This document shows positions 1 through 9,058 of a stretch of 64,000 bases of DNA, in pieces. The notes under the pieces were generated by a model. It ran no database searches. It had not been told where the DNA came from and saw only the letters and a program-made list of their open reading frames with translations. This stretch comes from Micromonospora sp. LH3U1 (GTDB lineage Bacteria; Actinomycetota; Actinomycetes; Mycobacteriales; Micromonosporaceae), in assembly GCF_028475105.1 (NCBI RefSeq), contig NZ_CP116936.1, positions 4,401,501 through 4,465,500 of the forward strand, in the 5' to 3' direction. The stretch's first letter is position 1, and each line of letters starts with the position of its first letter. A program made the position numbers and the translations under genes.

Positions 1-1
1 C

Positions 2-2608
2 CATACCTACGTGGCTCGACTGCGGCGGCGGCTCGCGCCGTACGGGGTGCGCATCGTCACGCGCAGCGCGGGTTACCTGATCGACGTGGACCCCGCGACG
101 GTCGACCTGCACCGATTCACGGCGGAGGTGGACCGGACGCGCACGATCGCAGAGCCGGCAGCCCGTGCGCAGGCCCTGGCGACGGCCCTCGAGCTGTGGC
201 GCGGTCCGCTGCTGGCCGGCGTCGGAGACGAGGACCTGCGTCGGCGGCTCGGGCGCGGTCTGGAGGAGCGGCGGCTCGCCGCATTCGAGCGGCGGGTGGA
301 AGCCGAGCTGGCGGCTGGTGAGCATGTCCGCGTGGTGGGGCTGCTGGCCGATCTGGTGCGGGAGTTCCCGACCAGGGAGCACGGGATCGAGCTGTTCATG
401 CTGGCGCTGAGTCGGGCGGGCAGGCGTACCGAAGCGTTGGAGGTCTACCGCAACGCGCGCCGAGCGCTGGTGGAGGAGTTCGGTGTCGAGCCCGGCCAGG
501 ACCTCCAGCGCCTGCACCAGCGAATCCTCGCCGACGACCCGGATCTCGCGTTGCCCACACCCGCCGGCGCTGAGGCAGCCTCCGCCACGCCGAGGCACCT
601 TCCGCGTGATGTCCCGGGCTTCGTGGGCCGCGGTGCGGATCTCGCGGCCCTGGACGACGTCGTCCGTGTCGACGGCGTGTCCTCGGGCGTCACCGCGGTC
701 TGCACGATCGGCGGAATCGGCGGAATCGGCAAGACAGCGCTGGCGGTGCACTGGGCGCATCGTGTGGCCTCGCACTATCCGGACGGCCAGGTGTTCGTGA
801 ATCTTCGCGGCCACGGGCCGGACTCGCCGACCCGTCCGATCGACGCGCTCGGCCAGCTGTTGAGAGCGCTGAGCGTGCCACCGGAGCGGATACCCCTCGA
901 CGTCGACGAGGCATCGGCCCTGTACCGGTCGACGCTCGCGAACCGGAGGGTGTTGGTCCTGCTCGACAACGCTGTCTCCTCCGAGCAGGTGCGGCCACTA
1001 CTTCCGGCGTCGGCGCACTGCCTGACGGTCGTCACCAGCCGCAACCGCCTCGACGGGCTGGTGGCCCACGAGGGGGCGCAGAGCCTACGGTTGGGTCAAC
1101 TGTCGGACGACGAGGCGTACCACCTGGTCGCGACGATGATCGGCACGGATCGTGCGGCAACGGCGGGCCGGGACCAGATCTTCCGGCTGGCGACGCTCTG
1201 CGGAAACCTGCCACTGGCCCTGCGCGTCGCCGCCGCGCGGATCGTCGTGGACGACCGTCTGACCGTCCAGGATCTGCTGCGGGAACTGGCGAACGCCACA
1301 GAGCGGCTGTCCGGGCTCGCCGTCGAGGGCGACAGCGCGGTACGCGGTGTCTTCGCGGTGTCCTACCGCGCGCTGCCGGCCGCCTCGGCGCGCGTACTCC
1401 GGCTGTTGGGCCTCGTGCCGAACACGGCGCTGTCGGCTGCGGCGGTGGCGCTTCTCGCGGGCCGACCCGAGAGTCAGATCCAGGAATGCATCGAGGACCT
1501 GGTGGATCGGCACCTCCTCGACGACGACGGCACGGGCCGCTACCAGATGCACGATCTGCTGCGGCTGTACGGCAGGGAGCGGGCTGAGCTGGAGGACTCC
1601 GACGGCCACCTGGCGGTGGGACGCCTCGCCGACGCGTACGTCCAGCAGGGCGTGGCCGCCCAAGCCGTGTTCCACCGCCTCCGCGCATCGGTACCCATGC
1701 GCATCGCGCATCCCCTCGCGGAGGCACCAAGCTTCGACTCGCTGGACGCCGCCAGCGCGTGGTTCCAGGTGGAGGGCGGCAACCTGGTGGCGCTGGTCAG
1801 GATCTGCGATGGCCTCGGGCTGGCGCGAGAGACCTGGCAGCTGGCCGACTGCCAGTACAGCTTCCTCGTCCGAACCCATGCGCTGACGACGCTGCGTGAG
1901 ACTCACGAACTGGGGGTGGTCGCGGCTCGCCTCGACGGCCGGCCGGACGGGGAGCGGCTCATGGCGAACGGGCTCGGTGTCGCCTACGCGTTGGGGCGTG
2001 ATTTCGACCAGGCGATTCGTTGGATGGAGAACGCCGCGCAGGTCAACCTGGAGCAGAGTTCGCCCCGCGACGAGGTCGTCAGCAGGATGAACATCGGGAA
2101 CGCCTATGGACAGAAGGGCGACTGGGACGAGTCTGAGAAGCACCTGCGCCTGGCCCTGGCTGGTGCCCGGCAGCTGGATGACATGTTCATCCTGTGTGTC
2201 TGCCTGAGCAATCTCGGGTGGCTCTACACCGAGCAGGGCAGGGCGCAGGAGTCGCTCGCCCTCCTCGAAGAGGCGCTCGGGATCGCCGTCGACCACGACA
2301 TTCGGCAGCAGATTCCGCCACTCGAAGTGCACCTCGCCCACCAGAACGCGAACCTCGCGCGGTACGCGGACACGGTTGAGCACGCCAGGGCAGCGGTGGC
2401 GTTGCGACACCTCGGAGATCATCTCAGTACCGCTCGGGGGCTCTACTGGCTCGGCGTGGGTCTCGACGGTCTGGGCGCCAGCGCGGAGGCGGTCGGCTGC
2501 TGGCAGGAGTCCCACGCGTTGATGACCGAAATCGGTAGCGGCGACGCCGAGTATCCCGCCGCCGCCCTCGCGCGGGCCGGCCAGCGCGCGCAGACCAAAC
2601 CGGCCTGA
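2..2608 (+). CDS. AfsR/SARP-family regulator with NB-ARC and TPR domains, 5' partial
   Basis: Cytoplasmic STAND-type transcriptional activator. The frame is open from base 2 (H-T-Y before the GTG at 11), and the first visible residues look like the end of an OmpR-type winged helix, so the real start lies upstream of the window. After it comes a bacterial transcriptional activation domain (about residues 25-175), then an NB-ARC ATPase with P-loop GIGGIGKT near 240, Walker B VLVLLDN near 318 and the GNLPLAL motif near 405, then a winged-helix part and TPR-like helices (about 610-860). Family members activate secondary metabolism or development by binding direct repeats near promoters. No biosynthetic cluster is visible beside it; the next gene encodes a small secreted protein. 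Domain order is clear, the target unknown. Confidence 0.9.
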   Translation, partial: HTYVARLRRRLAPYGVRIVTRSAGYLIDVDPATVDLHRFTAEVDRTRTIAEPAARAQALATALELWRGPLLAGVGDEDLRRRLGRGLEERRLAAFERRVEAELAAGEHVRVVGLLADLVREFPTREHGIELFMLALSRAGRRTEALEVYRNARRALVEEFGVEPGQDLQRLHQRILADDPDLALPTPAGAEAASATPRHLPRDVPGFVGRGADLAALDDVVRVDGVSSGVTAVCTIGGIGGIGKTALAVHWAHRVASHYPDGQVFVNLRGHGPDSPTRPIDALGQLLRALSVPPERIPLDVDEASALYRSTLANRRVLVLLDNAVSSEQVRPLLPASAHCLTVVTSRNRLDGLVAHEGAQSLRLGQLSDDEAYHLVATMIGTDRAATAGRDQIFRLATLCGNLPLALRVAAARIVVDDRLTVQDLLRELANATERLSGLAVEGDSAVRGVFAVSYRALPAASARVLRLLGLVPNTALSAAAVALLAGRPESQIQECIEDLVDRHLLDDDGTGRYQMHDLLRLYGRERAELEDSDGHLAVGRLADAYVQQGVAAQAVFHRLRASVPMRIAHPLAEAPSFDSLDAASAWFQVEGGNLVALVRICDGLGLARETWQLADCQYSFLVRTHALTTLRETHELGVVAARLDGRPDGERLMANGLGVAYALGRDFDQAIRWMENAAQVNLEQSSPRDEVVSRMNIGNAYGQKGDWDESEKHLRLALAGARQLDDMFILCVCLSNLGWLYTEQGRAQESLALLEEALGIAVDHDIRQQIPPLEVHLAHQNANLARYADTVEHARAAVALRHLGDHLSTARGLYWLGVGLDGLGASAEAVGCWQESHALMTEIGSGDAEYPAAALARAGQRAQTKPA

Positions 2609-2713
2609 GCCGGCCGGTCACCCCACCGTGGTAAGGGTTTGGTCAGATCACCGCGCCACTCTGCGACGTGCGGCCGGCGTAGGAAAACTGGCCGGAACCC
2701 AGAGGGAGGGGCA

Positions 2714-3133
2714 ATGTTCAGGAGCATCGCTCGGATCGGCGCGATCGTACTGATACTGGCCGCAGCAGCGCTTGCGCCGTCCGCCCCCGCGTCGGCGGAC
2801 TCGGGCGGCGGCTGTCGTAACCACGGGACCTTCTCGAACCCGTACGTCTGCATCAGTGTCCGCAGTGGTATGACCAATGGACTCGTCGGCGACTTCTATC
2901 TCAACTCCACTCCGTCTGGCGAGCGACGTGCCAACATCCAGATCATCGCGTGGTGCGGCGGCAGCATCGCCGCGATCTCCAATCCCTATTGGTGGACCAT
3001 CGTCCCCAATCACTCACCTGCGGTCGGCCTGTACAAACCATGCTCAACTGGTTACGCACGGACAAACGTGAACTTCTACAACGTCAACAACTCGTTCATG
3101 TACACGGCGACCAGCCCGTACCAGTACTGGTGA
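2714..3133 (+). CDS. Small secreted protein of unknown function, four cysteines
   Basis: A 139-residue protein with an Arg-containing N-terminus, a hydrophobic stretch and an Ala-rich cleavage region (APASA, about residue 29), so a Sec signal peptide is likely. The mature part is about 110 residues, rich in Asn, Tyr and Ser, with four Cys that could form two disulfides. The ATG at 2714 follows an AGGGAGGG ribosome-binding site at 2703-2710; an ATG at 2639 is in frame but would put 25 Arg-rich residues before the signal. It lies 105 bases after the AfsR-type gene on the same strand and is followed by a strong hairpin. I do not recognise the family; a secreted inhibitor or wall-associated protein is only a guess. 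Confidence 0.75.
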   Translation: MFRSIARIGAIVLILAAAALAPSAPASADSGGGCRNHGTFSNPYVCISVRSGMTNGLVGDFYLNSTPSGERRANIQIIAWCGGSIAAISNPYWWTIVPNHSPAVGLYKPCSTGYARTNVNFYNVNNSFMYTATSPYQYW

Positions 3134-3161
3134 CCCTGGGCAGCCTGAACACCAACCGTCT

Positions 3162-3191
3162 CCGCAGGGCCAGCACGGGGTGGCCCTGCGG
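3162..3191 (+). terminator. Hairpin terminator after the small secreted protein gene
   Basis: Perfect 11-bp stem (CCGCAGGGCCA / TGGCCCTGCGG) with an 8-base loop in the convergent gap between the genes ending at 3133 and 3255. There is no T-tract, which is common in actinobacteria. Confidence 0.65.
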
Positions 3192-3254
3192 AAACGCCGT
3201 CTGCTGAGGCGCGGTGCTCCTCAGATCGAGACCCGGCAGGTAGGACCCGCCACA

Positions 3255-5339
3255 CTAGTTGCCGAGCGTGACGTGCAGGATCTTCTCGTTGCTGTTGTTC
3301 GGGATGCTGTCCTTGTCACCGAGATTGGTGGTGGTCAGCCACAACCCCCCGCCGGGGGCCGGTTCCACCGTCCGCAACCGACCGTAGGTGCCGCTGAAGT
3401 ACGTCTGCACGTTCGTCAGGCTGCTGCCGCTGATCACCGCGCGATACATCCGGGCACCCCGTGCGCAGGCCACGTAGAGCGCGTCACGCACGATCGTGAT
3501 GCCCGAGCAGGACCCTTCCGCGGTCGGGTAGGTGCGCGCCGGCGCGATGAACCCGGCGGTGTTACAGGTGCCACTGGTGCCCTCGCACGCCGGCCAGCCG
3601 TAGTTGCCTCCCCGGGTGATCAGGTTGGTCTCGTCCATGATCGAGTTGCCGAACTCCTGCTCCCACAGCCGGCCCTGCGAGTCGAACGCCAGCCCCTGCG
3701 GGTTGCGGTGGCCGTAGCTCCACACGTAGTTGCCGAACGGGTTGTCCGAGGGGACGGTCCCATCCGGGTTGAGTCGCAGAATCTTGCCCTCGAGGCTCGA
3801 CCGGTCCTGCGCGTAGTTGCCGTTCTGCGCGTCACCCGTGCTGGCGTACAACTTGCCGTCCGGGCCGAACCGGAGGCGACCGCCGTCGTGGTACTTGTTC
3901 CGCCGGATTCCGCTGACCAGCACCTGCTCGCTGGCGGTGTTGAGCTGGCCGTTCTCCAACCTGATCCGCACGATCCGGTTGTCGCTGGGCGAGGTGTGCA
4001 TGATGTACAGCCAGCGGTCGCTGGTGTAGCTGGGCGAGACGGCGAGGCCCAGCAGGCCGCCCTCACCTTCGGTGCTCTGCACGTTCGGCACCGTGCCCAC
4101 GGTGGTCTTGGCCCCGGTGGTGGGGTTGAGCTGGACGATGTCGTGCGCATCGCGGCGGTTGTAGAGGACGGTGCCATCCGGCAACGTGACCAGCCCCCAC
4201 GGGATGTCGGTGTCGGTGGTCACCTGCCGCACCCCGCACACCGGGTTGGCGCACGCCGCGCCGGTGGTCACCGTCGTGGTGCCGCTGCGCGATGAGGCAT
4301 TGTCCTGCGCGTCCCGGGCCACCACGTAGTACTGGTACGCGGTGTTCGCCGACAGACCGCTGTCGGTGAACGTGGTCGCCGGCGGTGCGCCGGTGACCGT
4401 GCCGACCTTCACGCCACCCCGGTGGATGTCGTACGCCCGGACCCCGATGTTGTCGGTCGACGCGGCCCAGCGCAGTGTCACAGTGGTGCCCGACGCGGTG
4501 CCGGTGAGCTGTTGCGGCGCGGTCGGTGGCTGGGTGTCGACCTGGCAGGGCGGCGGTGTGATCGAGACAGTGGTACTCGCCTGGGACACGTTGCCGGCGG
4601 CGTCACGGGCATTGACGTACAGGCCCCAGGTCGCACCGGCGACCACCGTGAGGTTGGTGGACAGCGTCGCGCCGCTCACCGAGGTCATCAACTGACCGTC
4701 GTGGTAGACGTCGTAGAAGGCCACCGCGACGTTGTCCGTCGAGGCGTTCCACGCGAACGTCACCGAATTGCACGTCAGGCCGCTCACCCGCGGGCTGCCC
4801 GGCGCCGTGGGCGGCTGACTGTCGGTGCTGCCCAGGGACGTCGTCCACCGCTGGTTACCCTGCCCGTTGCAGGTCCAGAGACCGACGGTGGTGCTGTTGG
4901 CGGTGCCGGCGCCGGTCACGTCCAGGCACAGGCCGGACTGGACGCCGACGATGGTCCCAGAGGTGTTGATCCGCCAGCGCTGGTTCGCGCCGCCGTTGCA
5001 GCCGTTGATCTGCAGTGCGGCCGGCGCGGTGGTGTCCTGGCCGACCACGTCGAGACACATCGTCGCGTCGTACACCCGCAGTTCGCCGGCCGAGGTGAAG
5101 GTCCACGCCTGGTTGGCCTGACCGTTGCAGTCGTAGATGTTGATGCCGGTCCCGGCCGTCCTGACGTTGCCGACCACGTCCAGGCAGCGGCCGCTCGCAG
5201 CGCCGACCACGGTCGAGGGGCCTGCGGCCGATGCCGGCACGCCGACCGCCAGGGCCAGCAGCGTCACCGCTGCCACCGCCGCCGGCAGCAGCCGCCATCG
5301 TCGTGGATGACGCGGGTTGTTCCGGACGAAGTGTCGCAT
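3255..5339 (-). CDS. Secreted PQQ-type sugar dehydrogenase with RICIN and two FN3 modules
   Basis: A 694-residue extracellular protein. Residues 1-39 are a signal peptide with Arg-rich start and ASAAG cleavage region. Residues 41-165 form a ricin-type beta-trefoil with three Q-x-W repeats (NQAW, NQRW, NQRW) and repeated CLDV motifs, a carbohydrate-binding module. Two fibronectin type III modules follow (about 170-265 and 270-360), then a glucose/sorbosone dehydrogenase beta-propeller (about 365-690) with blades such as LPDGTVLYNRRD and GRLRFGPDGKLY. The likely role is PQQ- or Ca-dependent oxidation of sugars while bound to polysaccharide; the substrate is unknown. The ATG at 5339 is preceded by GGAGG at good spacing; longer in-frame starts reach into the divergent serine hydrolase gene and are rejected. 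PQQ biosynthesis genes are not in this window. Confidence 0.88.
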   Translation of the reverse strand: MRHFVRNNPRHPRRWRLLPAAVAAVTLLALAVGVPASAAGPSTVVGAASGRCLDVVGNVRTAGTGINIYDCNGQANQAWTFTSAGELRVYDATMCLDVVGQDTTAPAALQINGCNGGANQRWRINTSGTIVGVQSGLCLDVTGAGTANSTTVGLWTCNGQGNQRWTTSLGSTDSQPPTAPGSPRVSGLTCNSVTFAWNASTDNVAVAFYDVYHDGQLMTSVSGATLSTNLTVVAGATWGLYVNARDAAGNVSQASTTVSITPPPCQVDTQPPTAPQQLTGTASGTTVTLRWAASTDNIGVRAYDIHRGGVKVGTVTGAPPATTFTDSGLSANTAYQYYVVARDAQDNASSRSGTTTVTTGAACANPVCGVRQVTTDTDIPWGLVTLPDGTVLYNRRDAHDIVQLNPTTGAKTTVGTVPNVQSTEGEGGLLGLAVSPSYTSDRWLYIMHTSPSDNRIVRIRLENGQLNTASEQVLVSGIRRNKYHDGGRLRFGPDGKLYASTGDAQNGNYAQDRSSLEGKILRLNPDGTVPSDNPFGNYVWSYGHRNPQGLAFDSQGRLWEQEFGNSIMDETNLITRGGNYGWPACEGTSGTCNTAGFIAPARTYPTAEGSCSGITIVRDALYVACARGARMYRAVISGSSLTNVQTYFSGTYGRLRTVEPAPGGGLWLTTTNLGDKDSIPNNSNEKILHVTLGN

Positions 5340-5682
5340 CGGTCCTCCAGGGTTGCGGCACCGACCGGACGACCCAGCGCCCGACCACGCCGAACGATGA
5401 ACATCGACCATCAAAGATGAACTGATGGCACAAGTCAACGATGTCACTCGATCGTGGACAAAGCCGGAGTTCGATGCGATGTCCGGAAAGGCGGGTATCC
5501 GGGCCACCCGGTGACCGTGCGCCCGGGCGACCACGGCCCTCCTCCTCAAGTCGTAAGTCGATTGCCGTCCTGCGCCAGATGGCGGGGCGCGATCGCTCCA
5601 ACAGGCTTGTCTCAAGGCATCGGGTGACGCCGTACGGACCTGCTCCGGACACCCGTTCGGCCTGGAAAGGCACCAGCAGACA
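5340..5682. promoter_or_regulatory. Divergent intergenic region
   Basis: 343 bases between two divergent genes. No convincing gene. On the minus strand TTGACT (complement of 5433-5438) could be a -35 element for the sugar dehydrogenase, but no good -10 hexamer is seen at the expected distance. Nothing else stands out. Confidence 0.3.
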
Positions 5683-7719
5683 ATGCGCTCTCTCGATGTT
5701 CTTCGACGCCACTCACCTCGACCCGGCGGAGCCCTCGTCCGACTCGGCGCGGTGGTGGCGACAGCCGTCGCCGTGGCCGTGACCGCTGCGGGCTGCGGCG
5801 CGCCGCGGAGCAACCCGGCACCGTCCGTCGACACTCCGGCCGCGCCCGCTGGCACGGGTGGTGCGGGCCCCGCCCTGACCGACACCGACGTCAACGCCTG
5901 GCTCGACGGTCTGCTGCCAGCCGCGCTCGACCGCACCGGCATCGCGGGGGCCACGGTCGCCGTCGTGGACGACGGAAAGATCATCACCGCGCGGGGGTAC
6001 GGCCACGCCGACACGGGCGACGGTGGCACCCGGGCCGTACCGGTCGACCCGGACCGGCATCTCTTCCGGGTGGGATCGGTGTCGAAGCTCGCCACCGCCA
6101 CCGCGGTACTGCAACTCGTCCAGAGCGGCGCTCTCGACCTCGACGCGGACGTCGAGACGTACCTCGATTTCGATCTGCCGCGCAGCTACGAGCGAGCCGT
6201 CACCCTGCGGCACCTGCTCACGCACACCGCCGGTTTCGAGGAGCGGATCGCCGGCCTCATCGGCACCGAAGGCGGCCGTGTCGACCTCCGCGAGGCTCTG
6301 GTGACCGACCCGCCGGCGCAGATCTACGAGCCCGGCACCGTGCCCGCGTACTCCAACTACGGCAACGCGCTGGCCGGTTACATCGTCGAGCGCGTCAGTG
6401 GGATGCGCTTCGAGGAGTACGTCCAGCGCAACGTCCTGGACCGCGCGGGCATGGCATCGTCGACCTTCGAACAGCCACTCCCGGCGAACGTGCGGGATCG
6501 GATGTCGAACGGGTACGACACCTCCACCGCACCCGCCGCGCCCTTCGAGATCGTCGGCACGCCCCCGGCCGGTGCGCTGAGCGCCCCGGCGACGGACATG
6601 GCCCGTTTCATGCTCGCCCAGCTCGGCGAGCCGGTGGGCTTCGCACCCCTGCTGGACCAGCCGACCCGCGAGCTGATGCAGCGCCCGGCACTCGACGCCA
6701 CGTCGCTCGGCACGCTGGCCGACGGCCCCCGGATGGCTCTCGGGTTCTTCGACGAGAGTCGTAACGGCCGCCGGATCCTCGGCCACGGCGGCGACACCAT
6801 GTACTTCCACTCCCACCTGCAGATCTACCCCGACGACCGGGCCGGCATCTTCATCTCACTCAACAGCAACGGCTCGGGCGCGCTCGACAACCACGAACTT
6901 CGTCAGGCGGTCGTGAACGGCTTCGCCGACCGCTACTTCCCCGCCCGGAACGGCCAGTCGACCGGGAACGTCGACGCGGCGACCACCGCCGAGCACGCCG
7001 CACTGGCGGCCGGGACGTACGAGTCCTCCCGGGCGATGCGGAGCAACTTCCTGACGACGATCGGCCTGGTCGGTCGGACGACGGTCAGCGTCGCCGACGG
7101 TGACCGGTTGCTGTTCGAGCCGGGCCCGCTGTCCGATTCCCCCGCCCTCTACGAAGAGGTGGCGCCGTGGGTCTGGCGCGAGGTCGGCGGGCAGCGCACG
7201 ATCGCCATGCGGGCGGCCGACAACCGGGTCGAGGCGATCAGTTTCGACTCCGCGTTCGCGCTGCTGCCCGTCACACCCGCACGAGGCTCCGCGGTGGCCG
7301 TCCCGGTGCTCGCCGCGTCGACCATCGTGCTGCTGCTCACCGTCCTGTCCTGGCCGATCGGCGCGATCGTCCGACGCCGGCTCGGCCGCGCCCCACGGGA
7401 GCGGGCGGGGCGCACCGCGCGAATCCTGAGCCGCCTCGCCGTCGCCGGTACGCTGCTCGCGCTCGCTGGTTGGGTGCTGAGCATCGCCAGCATCATGAGC
7501 CTGCGGGAGGTCCCCGCTGCCGTCCTGCGCACCGCACAGGTGCTGCAACTGGTCGGCCTGCTGGGTGTGCTGCCCGCCGCCGTCCGGCTGGTCGACGACG
7601 TCCGACGCCACGTCGGCTGGCGAAGGATCGTCGGCAGCGGCCTGATCCTGCTCGCTCTCGCCGGTGCGGGATGGTTCGCCGTCGAGTTCCGGTTGCTCGC
7701 CCCTAGCATCTCCTACTGA
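5683..7719 (+). CDS. Lipoprotein-like serine hydrolase (class C beta-lactamase fold) with four C-terminal membrane helices
   Basis: A 678-residue protein of the beta-lactamase/penicillin-binding-protein superfamily. The N-terminus is hydrophobic and ends in a lipobox-like TAAGC, so it may be lipid-anchored. The three catalytic motifs are visible: S132-V-S-K135, Y223-S-N225 and H368-G-G370. The hydrolase domain spans about residues 60-410; an accessory region (about 430-535) and four hydrophobic helices (about 545-678) follow. Family members are D-amino-acid peptidases, esterases or penicillin-recognising proteins, so the substrate cannot be assigned. ATG 5683 follows GGAAAGG at 5664-5670. It is 44 bases upstream of a two-component system on the same strand, suggesting co-transcription and a cell-envelope role. 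Confidence 0.87.
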   Translation: MRSLDVLRRHSPRPGGALVRLGAVVATAVAVAVTAAGCGAPRSNPAPSVDTPAAPAGTGGAGPALTDTDVNAWLDGLLPAALDRTGIAGATVAVVDDGKIITARGYGHADTGDGGTRAVPVDPDRHLFRVGSVSKLATATAVLQLVQSGALDLDADVETYLDFDLPRSYERAVTLRHLLTHTAGFEERIAGLIGTEGGRVDLREALVTDPPAQIYEPGTVPAYSNYGNALAGYIVERVSGMRFEEYVQRNVLDRAGMASSTFEQPLPANVRDRMSNGYDTSTAPAAPFEIVGTPPAGALSAPATDMARFMLAQLGEPVGFAPLLDQPTRELMQRPALDATSLGTLADGPRMALGFFDESRNGRRILGHGGDTMYFHSHLQIYPDDRAGIFISLNSNGSGALDNHELRQAVVNGFADRYFPARNGQSTGNVDAATTAEHAALAAGTYESSRAMRSNFLTTIGLVGRTTVSVADGDRLLFEPGPLSDSPALYEEVAPWVWREVGGQRTIAMRAADNRVEAISFDSAFALLPVTPARGSAVAVPVLAASTIVLLLTVLSWPIGAIVRRRLGRAPRERAGRTARILSRLAVAGTLLALAGWVLSIASIMSLREVPAAVLRTAQVLQLVGLLGVLPAAVRLVDDVRRHVGWRRIVGSGLILLALAGAGWFAVEFRLLAPSISY

Positions 7720-7762
7720 CCCACCCGACCCGGGGACGATCCGGAGCAAGGATGCGCACCGC

Positions 7763-9058
7763 ATGAGGGACCACACCGGCACCGAGCCCGGCTCACCGCG
7801 ACTGACGAGGTGGATCGACGGACGGCTCACCCGGCTCGGAGTGCTGGGAGTGTTCTCCCGGGACTGCCTGCTGGCGGCGGTTCTGACCGTACTGACATTC
7901 GCCCTCCTGACGGTGCTGCTCTGGTTCGTGGCACCGGAGGACGGAGTGTCCTTCGACCCGACGCGGGCCTGGCTGCTCGTCGCCATCTGCTGCGCCCAGG
8001 CGATGCTGCTGTGCCTGCGTCGGGTCCGGCCGCTGCTCTGCCTCGCGCTCGTCGTCGGCCTGCAACTGCCCGTCCTCGGCCTCTCCCTGCCCGAAGCGAC
8101 CATCCGCGGCATCGCACCGTTCGTCGTGGCGTACACCGTCGGGTCGTTGCTACCGCTTCGGCGCGCGCTGCTGGCCGTCGGCGCGGCCGTGCTGGTGGAG
8201 TCGATCGGGGCGGCCGTTCTGGTGACCCCCGATCTCCTGACGGCCGTCGCGTACGTCTCCGCGAGCGCCCTGACCTACCTGGGCGCGACCTTCGTCGGCA
8301 GCTACGTGGCCACGTACCGACGCTACGTCGAGTTGGTCCGGGTGCGGGCAGAGGAGGCGATCCGGGAGCAGCGGACGAAGGTTCAGGCGGCGATCGGCGC
8401 GGAGCGCTCCCGGATGGCCCGGGAGCTGCACGACGTGGCGGCCCACCACCTGTCCGGCATGGTCGTGCAGGCGGCGGCGGTCGAGCGGCTGATCGACCGC
8501 GACCCGGCAGCGGCGAAGGCCGGGGTGACCTGGATCCGGACCCAGGGCAAGGAGACCCTGGACAACCTGCGGCTGATCGTCGGTGTGCTGCGCGGCCGGC
8601 CGGGACACGAGGGCGGCGACGGTGCCGCTCCGGTGCCGGGGCTGGGCATGCTCGACGACCTTGTCCGCACCGCGGGCAACCTCGGCGGCCCTGTCGAGCT
8701 CGTCCGGGAGGGGCAGCAGCGCGAGGTGTCGCCGATCGCCGACGTCGCGCTCTACCGGATCGCGCAGGAGTCCCTCAGCAACGTCCGCCAGCACGCACCG
8801 GGCGCACCGGTGCGGGTGGTGCTCCGCTTCCTGCCCCGCTCGGTGTCGCTGGAGGTGGTGAACGAACCGGCCGCCCCGCAACCCGCACCGGCGGCACGGA
8901 CCGGCGGCGTCGGACTGGTGGGCATGCGCGAGCGCGCACAGCTGATCGGCGCGACGTTCACGGCCGGCCCGACCGCGGTCGGTGGTTGGTCGGTCACCGC
9001 GACGCTACCGACGAACGATCCCGTCGCGTCGCACCCGAAGGGAGAGACCCCGGCATGA
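7763..9058 (+). CDS. Sensor histidine kinase, HisKA_3 (NarL-partner) type
   Basis: A 431-residue membrane kinase. The N-terminal half carries about five to six hydrophobic helices with no large extracellular loop, then a short helical linker, then a HisKA_3 dimerisation domain with the phosphoacceptor His at about 223 in RELHDVAAHH, and a GHKL ATPase ending with the glycine-rich TGGVGLVGM segment (about 380). ATG 7763 was chosen because an upstream in-frame start overlaps the previous gene. Its stop overlaps the response regulator start as ATGA, so the two are translationally coupled. This intramembrane-sensing architecture is typical of actinobacterial cell-envelope stress kinases; the signal is unknown. 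Confidence 0.92.
   Translation: MRDHTGTEPGSPRLTRWIDGRLTRLGVLGVFSRDCLLAAVLTVLTFALLTVLLWFVAPEDGVSFDPTRAWLLVAICCAQAMLLCLRRVRPLLCLALVVGLQLPVLGLSLPEATIRGIAPFVVAYTVGSLLPLRRALLAVGAAVLVESIGAAVLVTPDLLTAVAYVSASALTYLGATFVGSYVATYRRYVELVRVRAEEAIREQRTKVQAAIGAERSRMARELHDVAAHHLSGMVVQAAAVERLIDRDPAAAKAGVTWIRTQGKETLDNLRLIVGVLRGRPGHEGGDGAAPVPGLGMLDDLVRTAGNLGGPVELVREGQQREVSPIADVALYRIAQESLSNVRQHAPGAPVRVVLRFLPRSVSLEVVNEPAAPQPAPAARTGGVGLVGMRERAQLIGATFTAGPTAVGGWSVTATLPTNDPVASHPKGETPA

Noticed and set aside
707..733. Nine-base tandem repeat (ATCGGCGGA twice) at the P-loop of the AfsR-type protein
   Set aside because: The encoded GIGGIGKT is a canonical P-loop; the repeat only reflects the Gly-Ile pattern and does not shift the motif.
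1085..2515. Long minus-strand open frame opposite the AfsR-type gene
   Set aside because: Shadow frame of a high-GC gene; the plus frame carries clear NB-ARC and TPR motifs and normal codon bias.
3180..4295. 371-codon plus-strand frame opposite the sugar dehydrogenase
   Set aside because: Arg/Val/Pro-rich shadow with no motif; the minus frame encodes a recognisable beta-propeller.
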